From the NCBI RefSeq assembly GCF_017355965.1, contig NZ_JAFIQW010000001.1, forward strand, positions 186,001 to 250,000: a DNA stretch of 64,000 nucleotides. Reading direction: 5' to 3'. The position numbers were made by a program, and so were the translations under genes. How positions within the stretch are numbered: position 1 is the first letter of the stretch; each line of letters starts with the position of its first letter. Under the pieces are notes generated by a model that was not told where the DNA came from, ran no database searches, and was given only the letters and a program-made list of their open reading frames with translations. Source of the stretch: Desertivibrio insolitus (lineage in GTDB: Bacteria; Actinomycetota; Actinomycetes; Actinomycetales; Microbacteriaceae). This document shows positions 1 to 8,538 of this stretch, one piece after another.

Positions 1-7
1 GAACGCC

Positions 8-1435
8 TCAGGCGGCGTCCTCCTCCGCGGCATCCCGCTCGTCGAACAGCGCCGGCACCGGCTCGTCGAAGTGCGCGCCGCCGCGGTACCGCGTCGCGAT
101 GTGGTTCGCGGGCAGGCGGTCGCCGCGACCGAACAGCCGCTGCCGCAGCGTCGTCGGCTCCCCGCCGTCCTCCGGCAGGCGGCCGCGGCGGCGCAGTTCC
201 GGCACGACGAGCTCTGCGAAGTCCTGCGCGGTGCCGAACGAGTGGTACTGGCGCAGGTTGATGCCGTCGACCCCGTCCTCGTCGAGCCAGCGCTCGATCT
301 CGTCCGCGACGACCTGCGGCGTGCCGGCCACGAAGAAGCGGCCCTCGCGGCCGCCGCGCAGCCCCTCGAGCGCCTCGCCGACGGTCTTGCCGAACGGCAG
401 GAACGGCACCGACGCGGGGTCGACGCCGGCCAGGTCCACCGCCTCGGCGACGGTGATGTCCCGCGGGAACGCCGTCAGGTCGACCGGGAGACTCGAGTGG
501 GCGAGGATGCCGTCGAGGCTCGTGTTCGCCTGGTAGGTGCGCCACTTGTCGGCGGCCTCCTCCTCGGTGCGGCCCACGACGACGCCCGCCTGCACGATGA
601 ACTTGATGTCCTCGGCGGTGCGTCCGTGCCGGAGCGCCGCGGCGCGCATCGTCGCGACGTTGCGGTGGAAGTCCGCCGATGTGCGGCCGCCCGTGAAGAC
701 GAGTTCCGCGTGCCGCCCCGCGAACTCGGTGCCCGCGGGCGACCCGGTGGCCTGGTACAGCACGGGCGTGCGCTGCGGCGAGGGCTGCGCGAGGTGCGGT
801 CCGGCCACTTTGAAGTTCTCGCCGACGTGGTCGATGTAGCGCACCTTCGAGGCATCCGTGTAGATGCGGTTCTCGCGGTCGACGACGACCGCGTCGTCGT
901 CCCACGAGCCCTCCCACAGCTTGTAGAGCACGTGCAGGTACTCGTCGGCGATCGCGTAGCGGCGGTCGTGCGGGATCTCCCCGTCGAGCCCGAAGTTGCG
1001 GGCGGCGTTCGGCAGGTAGGAGGTGACGATGTTCCAGCCGACGCGCCCCTTCGTGAGGTGGTCGAGCGTCGACATCCGACGGGCGAACGAGAACGGCGGC
1101 TCGTACGTCGTGGAGAAGGTCACCCCGAAGCCGAGCCGCTTCGTCACGGCGGCCATCGCGGGGATGAGCAGCAGCGGGTCGTTCGACGGGATCTGCAGAC
1201 CCTCGCGGAGGGCCGTCTCCGGGCCGCCGCGGAAGACGTCGTAGGCGCCGACGACGTCGGCGAGGAAGATGCCGTCGAAGCCGCCGTTCTCGAGGATGCC
1301 GGCGAGCTCGAGCCAGTAGTCGAGGTCGTTGAACCGGTGCCGATTGTTGCCCTCGAGCGGCCAGAGGCCGTGGCTGATGTGGCTCACCGTGTTCATCTCG
1401 AACAGGTTGAGCAGGAGTCTCTTCTTCTCGGTCAT
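8..1435 (-). CDS. FMN-dependent monooxygenase, NtaA/SnaA/DszA family
   Basis: This is a 475-residue luciferase-like flavin monooxygenase of the class that uses FMNH2 and O2 to oxidise nitrilotriacetate, thiophenes, sulfones or similar small molecules. The segment around residues 130-139 (GRVGWNIVTS), preceded by a GVTFSTTYEPPFSFARR stretch, is typical of that subfamily, and the length fits. I start it at ATG 1435, which has AGGAAG eight bases upstream; an in-frame extension upstream would run into the preceding gene. It is the last gene of an operon with a methionine-type ABC importer and two acyl-CoA-dehydrogenase-like flavoproteins, which suggests an imported organosulfur substrate. The flavin reductase partner is not in the window. 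Substrate is inference. Confidence 0.85.
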   Translation of the reverse strand: MTEKKRLLLNLFEMNTVSHISHGLWPLEGNNRHRFNDLDYWLELAGILENGGFDGIFLADVVGAYDVFRGGPETALREGLQIPSNDPLLLIPAMAAVTKRLGFGVTFSTTYEPPFSFARRMSTLDHLTKGRVGWNIVTSYLPNAARNFGLDGEIPHDRRYAIADEYLHVLYKLWEGSWDDDAVVVDRENRIYTDASKVRYIDHVGENFKVAGPHLAQPSPQRTPVLYQATGSPAGTEFAGRHAELVFTGGRTSADFHRNVATMRAAALRHGRTAEDIKFIVQAGVVVGRTEEEAADKWRTYQANTSLDGILAHSSLPVDLTAFPRDITVAEAVDLAGVDPASVPFLPFGKTVGEALEGLRGGREGRFFVAGTPQVVADEIERWLDEDGVDGINLRQYHSFGTAQDFAELVVPELRRRGRLPEDGGEPTTLRQRLFGRGDRLPANHIATRYRGGAHFDEPVPALFDERDAAEEDAA

Positions 1436-1449
1436 GTCGTTCTTCCTGG

Positions 1450-2628
1450 TCAGGCCTCCCCCGTGCTCCACCAGGAGACGACGGGGGTTCCGTTGATGAG
1501 GTGGTCGCCAAGCGCCCGCGCCTTGTAGCGGGCGGGGTTGTGCGAGGCGAGGGTGCGGGCGTTGCGCCAGTGCCGGTCGAGCCCCCGGTGCGCGTCGAGG
1601 GCGCTCGCGCCGCCGACCTCGAACAGCGTCGTCGCCGCGTCGAGCACGGCGGGCAGGATGACGAGCTGCGCGCGCGCCACGGCGACCTCGGCGTCGGCGA
1701 CGCGGGCGCGCTGTTCGGGCTCCGGCTCGCCGCCGAGCAGCGCCGCGCTCGAGCGCGCGAGGGCCCCGGATGCCGCGGCGAGCGCCGAGTCCGCGGCGAA
1801 GGACTTCGCCGAGAGCTCGCCGACGACCTGCTGCACGACGGGGTCGTCCTGCACCCGCGCGGCGCTGCCGTGGCTGTAGACGCGGGTGCGGGCGCGCACG
1901 AAGGCCGCGGCGTCGTCGACGACGGCGCGGGCGATGCCGACGGCGGCGGCCAGGAGGACGAGCTGCACGAAGGCTCCGCCGTGCGACACGGCATCCGCGC
2001 CGCGCAACGTCACGTCGTGCTCGGGCACGGGCACGTCGTCGAACACCGTCGTGCCGCTGCCGGTGAGCCGCTGCCCGAAGCCGGTCCAGTCGTCGAGCCG
2101 GTCGACGCCGGGCGCCGCCGCGTCGACGAGCACGCCCACGTGGCTGCCGTCGTGCTCGGCGCCGACGACGATGAGGTCGGCGTAGAGCGCCCCGGTCGAG
2201 TAGTACTTCCGGCCGTTCAGCCGGTAGCCCCCGCCGTCGCGGGTGAGCGTCGTCTGCAGGCTGCCGACGGTGGCGGGACCGCGCTCGTGACTCGCGTTGC
2301 CGACGATGCGGCCTGCCGCGACGAGGTCGAGTCGGCGGCGACGCTCGGCGGAGCCGGGCGCGTGCACGGTGCGGTCGACGAACGAGAAGTGCGACCGCAG
2401 CAGCTGGGCGAGGTTCGGGTCGCGCCGCGCGAGCTCGGCGAGCAGCTCGAAGAGCTCGGCGTGACCGGCCCCGTCGCCGCCGTGCTCGACGGGCACGGTG
2501 ACGCGGGTGAAGCCGGCCTCCCGCAGTGCCGCGACCTCGGCGAAGGGCAGGCGGCGCTCGCGCTCCCGCTCGACGGCGTCGTGACCGACCTCGTCGAAGA
2601 CCGGCGCGAACCTCTCAGCGAGTGTCAC
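1450..2628 (-). CDS. Acyl-CoA-dehydrogenase-like flavoprotein (DszC/SfnB-like)
   Basis: A 392-residue protein with the acyl-CoA dehydrogenase fold: helical N-terminal domain, middle beta domain near ATVGSLQTTLTRDGGGYRLNG, and C-terminal helices ending in LASHNPARYKARALGDHL. Within sulfur operons this group includes flavin-dependent monooxygenases such as DszC and SfnB rather than true fatty-acid enzymes. The GTG start overlaps the stop of the aldo/keto reductase gene by four bases (GTGA), so translation is coupled. The C-terminus resembles that of the second paralogue in the same operon, including a shared WRNxRTxASHNPA motif, so the two probably arose by duplication. Monooxygenase role is inferred from context. 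Confidence 0.82.
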   Translation of the reverse strand: MTLAERFAPVFDEVGHDAVERERERRLPFAEVAALREAGFTRVTVPVEHGGDGAGHAELFELLAELARRDPNLAQLLRSHFSFVDRTVHAPGSAERRRRLDLVAAGRIVGNASHERGPATVGSLQTTLTRDGGGYRLNGRKYYSTGALYADLIVVGAEHDGSHVGVLVDAAAPGVDRLDDWTGFGQRLTGSGTTVFDDVPVPEHDVTLRGADAVSHGGAFVQLVLLAAAVGIARAVVDDAAAFVRARTRVYSHGSAARVQDDPVVQQVVGELSAKSFAADSALAAASGALARSSAALLGGEPEPEQRARVADAEVAVARAQLVILPAVLDAATTLFEVGGASALDAHRGLDRHWRNARTLASHNPARYKARALGDHLINGTPVVSWWSTGEA

Positions 2629-3656
2629 CGCTCCCCCTGCTCACGGCGCTCGCGCCCCTGCGAGATGCTGAGCGCGTCGCGGGCCCGGTCGCCGTCGACG
2701 AGGGCGCCGAGCACGTCGAGGGCGGCGAGCGTCCCCTCGTCGAGCCGCACGGCGAGCGCGCCGAGGTTCTCGTCGATGCGGGCGGCACGACGGGTGCTCG
2801 GGATGGGCACGACGGGCACGCCGAGCGCGCGGCCCCGGGCCGAAACCCAGGCGAGCGAGAGCTGCGCGGGGGTGATCCCGAGCCGCGCGGCGTGCCCGGC
2901 CACCGTCTCGGCGATGACCGCGTTCCGGTCGCGGCGCTCGTCGTCGAACCGGGGGAAGTTGCGGCGGGCGTCGCCCTCGGGCAGCGCCGATCCCGCGGCG
3001 GCGCCGCCGACGAGGAAGCCGCGACCGAGCGGCGAGTACGCGACGATCCCGACGCCGAGCCGCCGCGCGGTCGGCACGACGTGATCCTCGATGTCGCGGC
3101 TCCAGATCGACCACTCGCTTTGCACCGCGGCGATCGGATGCACGGCGGACGCGCGCTCGAGCTCGCCGGCCGTGGCCTCGCTGAGCCCGATGTGACGCAC
3201 GAGGCCCTCGCGCACGAGCTCCGCGAGCGCCCCGACGGTCTCCTCGATCGGCACCCGGGGATCGACGCGGTGGTAGTAGTACAGGTCGACGTGGTCGGTG
3301 CCGAGCCGGGTGAGACTCGCCTCGAGCGAGGAGCGCACGTGGGCGGCGTCGCCCCTGGCGCGGTAGCCCTCGGCATCCGACTCGGGCAGGATGCCGAACT
3401 TCGTCGCGAGCAGCACCTCGTCGCGCCGCCGCTCGCGCAGCAGGCGGCCGACGAGCCGCTCGTTGCCGCCCCGCCCGTAGACGTCGGCGGTGTCGAGATG
3501 ACGGATGCCGCGGTCGAGCGCGTGCCGAAGGGTGCGCAGCGACTCCTCCTCGTCCGCGGCCCCGTAGACGCCGGAGAGCGTCATTCCGCCGAAGCCGTGC
3601 GGGGAGCTCCGAAGGCCGTCGCCGAGCAGCACGTCCGAGTCGGTGGTCGTCGTCAT
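2625..3656 (-). CDS. Aldo/keto reductase
   Basis: A 343-residue NADPH-dependent aldo/keto reductase. The catalytic tetrad is visible: Asp55 and Tyr60 in HLDTADVYG, Lys86 in LLATKFG and His129 in LYYYHRVD. It begins at ATG 3656, overlapping the upstream flavoprotein stop by four bases (ATGA), and ends in a four-base overlap with the next gene. Its place between two monooxygenase-like flavoproteins suggests it reduces an aldehyde or ketone released when the imported sulfur compound is cleaved; that is inference. A much longer reading frame continues upstream without a stop but is the shadow of the preceding gene. Confidence 0.85.
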   Translation of the reverse strand: MTTTTDSDVLLGDGLRSSPHGFGGMTLSGVYGAADEEESLRTLRHALDRGIRHLDTADVYGRGGNERLVGRLLRERRRDEVLLATKFGILPESDAEGYRARGDAAHVRSSLEASLTRLGTDHVDLYYYHRVDPRVPIEETVGALAELVREGLVRHIGLSEATAGELERASAVHPIAAVQSEWSIWSRDIEDHVVPTARRLGVGIVAYSPLGRGFLVGGAAAGSALPEGDARRNFPRFDDERRDRNAVIAETVAGHAARLGITPAQLSLAWVSARGRALGVPVVPIPSTRRAARIDENLGALAVRLDEGTLAALDVLGALVDGDRARDALSISQGRERREQGER

Positions 3657-4882
3657 GAGGTGGTCTCCGGGTCTCGGGCGGGCGCGCCGGGTGCGCTCCA
3701 GGCGGGGAGGGTGCCGAGCAGCTCGAACTGCCCGAGCGCGCGGGCGCGCTGCGCGGCGGGGTTGTGCGACGCGATCGTGCGGACGTTGCGCCAGTGCCGG
3801 TCGAGCGCGGTCGTGCGGCTGACGGCCGACGCGCCGCCGACCTCGAACAGCTCCGTCGTCGCGTCGAGCACGAGCGGCGGCACGACCTGCTGGATGCGGT
3901 ACACGTCGAGCAGCACCGGTTGCAGGTCGTCGGGGCCGAGCCGCCCGGCCCGGAGGCCCTCGAGCGCGGCATCCGCGCGGCGGGCCACGCCGAGCACGAG
4001 CTCGCGCGCACTGAGCGCGACGCTGCTCAGCCGCCCGACGACCTGCTGCACGAGCGGGTCCTCCCTGGGCGGGGTCTCCCCCGCGAAGCCGAACGTGCGG
4101 CGGCGGGGCCGCACGTAGGCGACGGCGTCGTCGAGCGCCGTGCGCGCGATGCCGGCGATCGCGGCGAGCAGCACCAGTTGGAAGACCACCCCGAGGTGGT
4201 TCCAGGCACCGGGGGTGCCCGCGCTGCGCTCGACGTCCTCGGGATCGACGAGCGCGCCGTCGAAGGTCGTCGTGCCGCTGCCGGTGAGCAGCTGCCCGAA
4301 TCCGTCCCAGTCGTCGATTGAGCGGACGCCCGGCTGCCGCGCGTCGACCGTGACCGCGACGCGCTCGTCGCCGTCGAGCGCCGCGAGGTGGATCCAGTCG
4401 GCGTAGATGCTGCCGGTCGTGTAGTACTTCGTACCGGTGAGCCGGAGCACGCCGCCGTCGGTGTCGAGCCGGGTCGACAGCACCGCGGTCTCCTGCCGCT
4501 CCGATTGGGCGTTGCCGACGAACTCGCCCCGGTTCAGGCGCGCGACCCACCGTCGCTCCCGCTCGGTGAGCGGTCGGGTGCCGAGCCCGTCGGCGAGCAG
4601 CTGCTCGACGAACGCGACGTGCCCGCGCACGAGGTGACCGAGGCTCGCGTCGGCGGCGGCGAGGTCGATGACGCGGGCGATGAGCTCCTCGAAGCCGAGG
4701 CCCGCGCCTCCGAGCTCGGGCGGCAGGCGCCAGCTCGCGAAGCCGAGGGCGCGCAGCTCCTCGATCTCGGCGTGCAGCAGGGTGCGGTTCGCCTCGCGGT
4801 CGCACGCGCCCGCCCGCAGCCTGTCGAGGAACGCGTCGAACGCCGCGCGGTCGGTGGCGGGATCGTGGATCGTGGTCGTCAT
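3653..4882 (-). CDS. Acyl-CoA-dehydrogenase-like flavoprotein (second paralogue)
   Basis: A 409-residue paralogue of the gene at 1450-2628, with the same fold order and the same WRNVRTIASHNPA motif near the C-terminus. The middle domain is marked by TGTKYYTTGSIYADWIHLAAL, where acyl-CoA dehydrogenases bind flavin; FMN-using DszC/SfnB-type monooxygenases look alike here. ATG 4882 overlaps the end of metI by four bases. Two such flavoproteins beside a flavin monooxygenase is the composition expected for stepwise oxidation of a sulfone or sulfonate. No substrate can be named from sequence alone. Confidence 0.82.
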   Translation of the reverse strand: MTTTIHDPATDRAAFDAFLDRLRAGACDREANRTLLHAEIEELRALGFASWRLPPELGGAGLGFEELIARVIDLAAADASLGHLVRGHVAFVEQLLADGLGTRPLTERERRWVARLNRGEFVGNAQSERQETAVLSTRLDTDGGVLRLTGTKYYTTGSIYADWIHLAALDGDERVAVTVDARQPGVRSIDDWDGFGQLLTGSGTTTFDGALVDPEDVERSAGTPGAWNHLGVVFQLVLLAAIAGIARTALDDAVAYVRPRRRTFGFAGETPPREDPLVQQVVGRLSSVALSARELVLGVARRADAALEGLRAGRLGPDDLQPVLLDVYRIQQVVPPLVLDATTELFEVGGASAVSRTTALDRHWRNVRTIASHNPAAQRARALGQFELLGTLPAWSAPGAPARDPETTS

Positions 4883-5547
4883 CGTGCGTGCATGACCTTC
4901 CGTGCGACGAGGTTGCCGAGCAGCTGCAGCACCTGCACGAGCACGATCAGCAGCACGATCACGGTCGCCATCACGAAGAAGTCGAACCGCTGCCAGCCGT
5001 AGGTGAGTGCGAGGTTGCCGAGCCCCCCGCCGCCGACGACGCCGGCGACAGCGGTCGCGTCGACGAGCGCGACGAGGATGTAGGTGAGCCCCAGCACGAG
5101 CGGCCCGAGGGACTCGGGGATGACGATCGTCAGCAGCACCCGCAGCGGACGCGCGCCCATCGCGGCGCCGGCCTCGATCGTGCCCGGATCCACGGCGACG
5201 AGGTTCGTCTCGGCGATGCGGGCGATCGAGATCGCCGCGACGATCGTGAGCGGGAAGATCGCCGCCTCGGTGCCGATGCTCGTGCCGACGACGACCCTCG
5301 TCAGCGGCGAGATCGCGACGATGAGGATGATGAACGGGATCGGCCGCACGACGTTGATGACGGCGTTCAGCACCCCGAAGACGACGCGGTTCTCGAGGAT
5401 GTTCCCCTTGCGCGTCGCGTAGAGCACGATGCCGAGCAGCACACCGAGCACGGCGGCGAGCAGGAACGAGACCGTCACCATCTGCAGGGTCTGGGCGAGG
5501 CCGGCCCAGATCTTGGGCAGCAGGGCCTCGAGGTCGAGGTCACGCAT
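4879..5547 (-). CDS. metI: Methionine-type ABC transporter permease
   Basis: A 222-residue inner-membrane permease of the MetI family with five or so hydrophobic segments. The cytoplasmic coupling loop is recognisable at EAGAAMGARPLRVLLTIVIP. It would pair with the MetN ATPase (overlap of eight bases upstream) and the MetQ binding protein to import methionine or related sulfur compounds. Translation is coupled on both sides by short overlaps. Because the downstream genes are oxidative flavoenzymes, the cargo may be a methionine analogue or other organosulfur compound rather than methionine itself; the sequence cannot decide. Confidence 0.9.
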   Translation of the reverse strand: MRDLDLEALLPKIWAGLAQTLQMVTVSFLLAAVLGVLLGIVLYATRKGNILENRVVFGVLNAVINVVRPIPFIILIVAISPLTRVVVGTSIGTEAAIFPLTIVAAISIARIAETNLVAVDPGTIEAGAAMGARPLRVLLTIVIPESLGPLVLGLTYILVALVDATAVAGVVGGGGLGNLALTYGWQRFDFFVMATVIVLLIVLVQVLQLLGNLVARKVMHAR

Positions 5548-6568
5548 GGGTCAGCTCCGATACTCCCGTGGCCTCGCGGATGTCGCGGATCGCGGCCTCG
5601 ACGTCGAGGTCGTCGCCCAGCAGCTCGACCGTGAGCGTGCCGAACAGCCGCGACTGCAGCTCGCTCACGCCGCCGTAGACGACGTTGAAGTCGACGTCGT
5701 GGCGCCGCGCGATGCGGGAGAGGAACGGGTCGTTCGACTCGCGGTTCTCGACGTGGATCTGCACGAGGCGCCCGTGGTGCACGCGCTTGATGCGCTCGAG
5801 CGCGTCGGCGCCGGGCACGTGATGCAGCACCGACGAGACGAAGCGCTGCGTCGTCGCGGCGAGCGGTGCGGAGAAGACGTCGTACACGCTGCCGGTCTCG
5901 ACGACCTGACCGTCCTGCATCACGGCGACGCGGTCGGCGATCTCGCGGATGACGTCCATCTCGTGCGTGACCAGCAGGATCGTCACGCCGTACTCGGCGT
6001 TGGCCCGGCGCAACAGGTCGAGCACCTCGCCGGTCGTCTGCGGATCGAGGGCGCTCGTCGCCTCGTCGGAGAGCAGGATGTCGGGGCGCGTCGCGAGTGC
6101 GCGGGCGATGCCGACGCGCTGCTTCTGCCCGCCGGAGAGCTGCGCCGGATACGAGAGGGCCTTATCGGTGAGCCCGACGAACTCGAGCAGCTCCTCGACG
6201 CGGTCGACGATCTCCGCCTTGGGCACTCCCGCGAGCGCGAGGGGGTAGGCGACGTTCCGGTAGACGTTGCGCGACTGCAGCAGGTTGAACTGCTGGAAGA
6301 TCATGCCGATGCGCTGCCGCGCGCGGCTGAGCGCGGCGCCCTGCAGCTCGGACACGACGGCCCCGTCGACGACGACGCGCCCCGCGGTGGGCCGCTCGAG
6401 TGCGTTCACCGTGCGCAGCAGGGTCGACTTGCCTGCGCCCGAGTAGCCGACGAGCCCGAAGACCGTGCCCCGCTCGACCTCGAGCTGCACGTCACGCAGG
6501 GCGTCGACGCGGCGGCCCTTCACCTCGAAGGTCTTCGAGACGCCCTCGAAGCTGATGGCGGTGCTCAT
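5540..6568 (-). CDS. metN: Methionine-type ABC transporter ATPase with NIL domain
   Basis: A 342-residue ABC ATPase. Walker A is at residues 41-49 (GYSGAGKST), the signature LSGGQKQRVG starts at residue 144 and Walker B at about 164 (ILLSDE). Residues from about 265 form the C-terminal NIL regulatory domain that in Escherichia coli MetN binds methionine and inhibits transport when the pool is full. The domain is intact, including the FGTLTVELLGDD strand, so substrate feedback is likely. It lies downstream of metQ, separated by 69 bp holding a stable hairpin, and overlaps metI by eight bases. Confidence 0.93.
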   Translation of the reverse strand: MSTAISFEGVSKTFEVKGRRVDALRDVQLEVERGTVFGLVGYSGAGKSTLLRTVNALERPTAGRVVVDGAVVSELQGAALSRARQRIGMIFQQFNLLQSRNVYRNVAYPLALAGVPKAEIVDRVEELLEFVGLTDKALSYPAQLSGGQKQRVGIARALATRPDILLSDEATSALDPQTTGEVLDLLRRANAEYGVTILLVTHEMDVIREIADRVAVMQDGQVVETGSVYDVFSAPLAATTQRFVSSVLHHVPGADALERIKRVHHGRLVQIHVENRESNDPFLSRIARRHDVDFNVVYGGVSELQSRLFGTLTVELLGDDLDVEAAIRDIREATGVSELTHA

Positions 6569-6600
6569 GTTTCCCCGTTCCTGATCGTGTGCGGACGGAT

Positions 6601-6628
6601 GGGCCCCCGCCGTTCCCGGCGAGGGCCC
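6601..6628 (-). promoter_or_regulatory. Intra-operon hairpin between metQ and metN
   Basis: On the minus strand the arms GGGCCCTCGCCG and CGGCGGGGGCCC enclose a GGAA loop, with one internal mismatch. There is no T-run after it, so it is more likely an mRNA-stabilising or partial attenuation structure than a full terminator. Such hairpins often keep the binding-protein mRNA more abundant than that of the ATPase and permease. Confidence 0.6.
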
Positions 6629-6637
6629 ACGCCGGTG

Positions 6638-7624
6638 CTACTGGAGCTCGCGGGCGAGTTCCTCGAGTTCGGCGAGCTTGTCCTGCAGGGTCTCGGCGGG
6701 CACGTCGACGAGCACGGAGTTGCCGAAGGAGTCCTCCTCGAGCGCCTCGGCGACGCGGGGGTCGTCGTAGACGTCGGCGAGGATGTCCCAGGCCGGGTTG
6801 TCGACGTTGTCGGCCCGCGTCGTGATGGTGTTCACGTAGGGCAGCGACGACTCGGCGAGCGAGTCGTCGAGGAAGAGCGCGTCCTCCTTGTCGATGCCCT
6901 GCGACGGGTCGAAGTACGACGTGCCCACGACGACCGCCGAGAGCGACGGGTCGTCGAACTGGGTCGCGATCGTCGTCGCCGCGATCGGCAGGAGTTCGAG
7001 GTTCCGCGGGTTCTCCACCACGTCGTCGGTCGTCGGGTACGTGCCGGCGTCGTCGGCGATCTCGAGCAGCCCGGCCGCCTCGAGGATGTACAGCGCGCGG
7101 CCGCCGTTCGACGCGTCATCCGGGATCGCGATGCGCGCGCCGTCGCCGATCTCGTCGAGCGAGCCGACCGACGCAGAGAAGATGCCCCACTGGGTGATGA
7201 CGGTCGAGAGCACGGGCGTCAGGTCGGCGTCGTTCTCGGTGTTGAACGCGCTGAGGAACGCGACGTGCTGGAACGCGTTGGCGTCCACCTCGCCGTCGAC
7301 GAGCGCGGTGTTGGGCAGCACCCAGTCGTCGGTGAAGTTGACCCACTCGATCTCGAGTCCCTCCTCGGCGGCGACCTCCCTGATCGCGTCCTGCAGGGCG
7401 CTCTCGCCGCTGCCTGCGATCGTGATCGAGAGCTCGTCCTCGGCGCCCGCCGCGCTCGCGCCGGCCGGCGCGCTGAAGGCGCCGCCGACCGCCGCGCCGC
7501 CCGCGACGAGGGCGCCGGCGGCGAGCAGCCCGCCGCCGGCGAGCAGCCACCGCTTGTTGCGCCGGCTGTTCTTCTCGAGGGTCTCCCGCAGCTCGCTGCG
7601 CTGTGTGCCGTCGTTCTCGCTCAT
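6638..7624 (-). CDS. metQ: MetQ/NlpA-family substrate-binding protein with membrane anchor
   Basis: A 328-residue binding protein; the family block SGESALQDAIREVAAEEG and the later FDDPSLSAVVVGTSYFDPSQ region match MetQ/NlpA. Unlike most family members it has no lipobox cysteine. The N-terminus (about 24 polar residues, then a hydrophobic Gly/Ala-rich stretch at about residues 25-50) looks like an uncleaved signal anchor, so the protein is probably tethered by a transmembrane helix. Start ATG 7624 follows a strong AGGAGG at nine bases. First gene of the seven-gene operon running to position 8. Ligand is presumably methionine or a related organosulfur compound. Confidence 0.88.
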   Translation of the reverse strand: MSENDGTQRSELRETLEKNSRRNKRWLLAGGGLLAAGALVAGGAAVGGAFSAPAGASAAGAEDELSITIAGSGESALQDAIREVAAEEGLEIEWVNFTDDWVLPNTALVDGEVDANAFQHVAFLSAFNTENDADLTPVLSTVITQWGIFSASVGSLDEIGDGARIAIPDDASNGGRALYILEAAGLLEIADDAGTYPTTDDVVENPRNLELLPIAATTIATQFDDPSLSAVVVGTSYFDPSQGIDKEDALFLDDSLAESSLPYVNTITTRADNVDNPAWDILADVYDDPRVAEALEEDSFGNSVLVDVPAETLQDKLAELEELARELQ

Positions 7625-7639
7625 GCTGTTCCTCCTGGT

Positions 7640-7729
7640 GTCAGGCCCTGGGGCCGGAAGTCGTGTGGAGGCATTCCGCCACGGGCTCCCGGCGGCTGTC
7701 GAGCCGACCTCGTCATGTGCGGGAGCCCG
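7640..7729 (-). promoter_or_regulatory. Structured 5' leader of the metQ operon
   Basis: On the minus strand the leader holds a perfect 10-bp outer stem (CGGGCTCCCG with CGGGAGCCCG, positions 7720-7729 and 7682-7691) that encloses a 5-bp CGGCU/AGCCG hairpin. It is followed by GTGGCGG/CCTCCAC and GGCCC/GGGCC hairpins and then the ribosome site. Such a layout suggests cis-acting RNA control. Some fragments (ATGACGAG, GTGGCGGAATGCC) recall actinobacterial SAM-I/IV-type riboswitches, but the invariant GGCAACC core is absent, so I do not assign a class. Confidence 0.4.
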
Positions 7730-7862
7730 GCGTAACCGAGTGCGACAGGACGGGCGGAATGTGACGAACCGAGACGCTCTGTTGCGCTCCTCCGCCCTCT
7801 GTTACGAGCCGCGGTTGCCGCTGCCGCCGGCACCGCGACACCCTCGGGTGCGAGGAGGACCG

Positions 7863-8528
7863 ATGACCGACGGCGACGCCCGCACGACCCCGCGACCGGC
7901 CGCGTACGACGAAGGGGCGCCCGGCGCCCCCCGCCGGGAGCACCGCGGCTTCGCCCTGCTGATCGGCTTCGACGACGACGCGGCGGCCGCCGCCGGCACC
8001 GACGTGCGCACCGTCGCCGAGACGCTGCACGCCCTCGTCGCCCGGGTCGCGCCGGGGGCCGAGCGCGAGCTCACCCTCGTCACGGCGCCCGCCGGCATCG
8101 ACGCACCCAACCTCGAACTCGTGCGGCGCCGCCTCCGCGAGGCCGAGCCGACGACGGCGACAACCACCCCCGCTGCTCCCCTCCCGGCACTGCGTCGCCC
8201 GCCGGCCGTCGTGATCGACGTCTCACGTCACCGGGTGAGCGTCGACGGGAGGGCCCTGTCGATGACCTTCGGCGAGTTCGAGCTGCTGCGGCGGCTCGTG
8301 TCGAACGAGGGGGTGGCGCTGCGTCGCGAGGACCTGCTCGGCGACGGGCAGCAGCCCGACGCGCGCGCCGCCCGCGCGGTCGACGACCTCGTACGCCGGG
8401 TGCGACAGAAGCTCGAGCCGTTCGGCGACGTCATCCGCACCGTTCGCGGCATCGGCTACCGGTTCGACCGGCACGACGACGTGCTCGTGCGGGCGGATGC
8501 CGAGGGTGACGCGTCGGACACTCGCTGA
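7863..8528 (+). CDS. Winged-helix (OmpR/PhoB C-terminal type) transcription factor
   Basis: A 221-residue protein. The last ~105 residues, from about VVIDVSRHRVSVDGRALS, form a PhoB-type winged helix with the typical GYRF ending of the wing (IRTVRGIGYRFD). The first ~100 residues lack a receiver aspartate and are low in complexity, with Ala/Pro-rich linkers, so this is not a phosphorylated response regulator. ATG 7863 has AGGAGG at four to five bases. It is divergent from the metQ operon and separated by about 240 bp, so it is a candidate regulator of that operon; this is inferred from position only. Confidence 0.82.
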   Translation: MTDGDARTTPRPAAYDEGAPGAPRREHRGFALLIGFDDDAAAAAGTDVRTVAETLHALVARVAPGAERELTLVTAPAGIDAPNLELVRRRLREAEPTTATTTPAAPLPALRRPPAVVIDVSRHRVSVDGRALSMTFGEFELLRRLVSNEGVALRREDLLGDGQQPDARAARAVDDLVRRVRQKLEPFGDVIRTVRGIGYRFDRHDDVLVRADAEGDASDTR

Positions 8529-8538
8529 CCGTCTCCGG

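Noticed and set aside
7640-7740. SAM-I/IV riboswitch upstream of metQ
   Set aside because: Similar fragments exist, but the conserved GGCAACC core and the full multi-helix junction are missing; only an unassigned structured leader is claimed.
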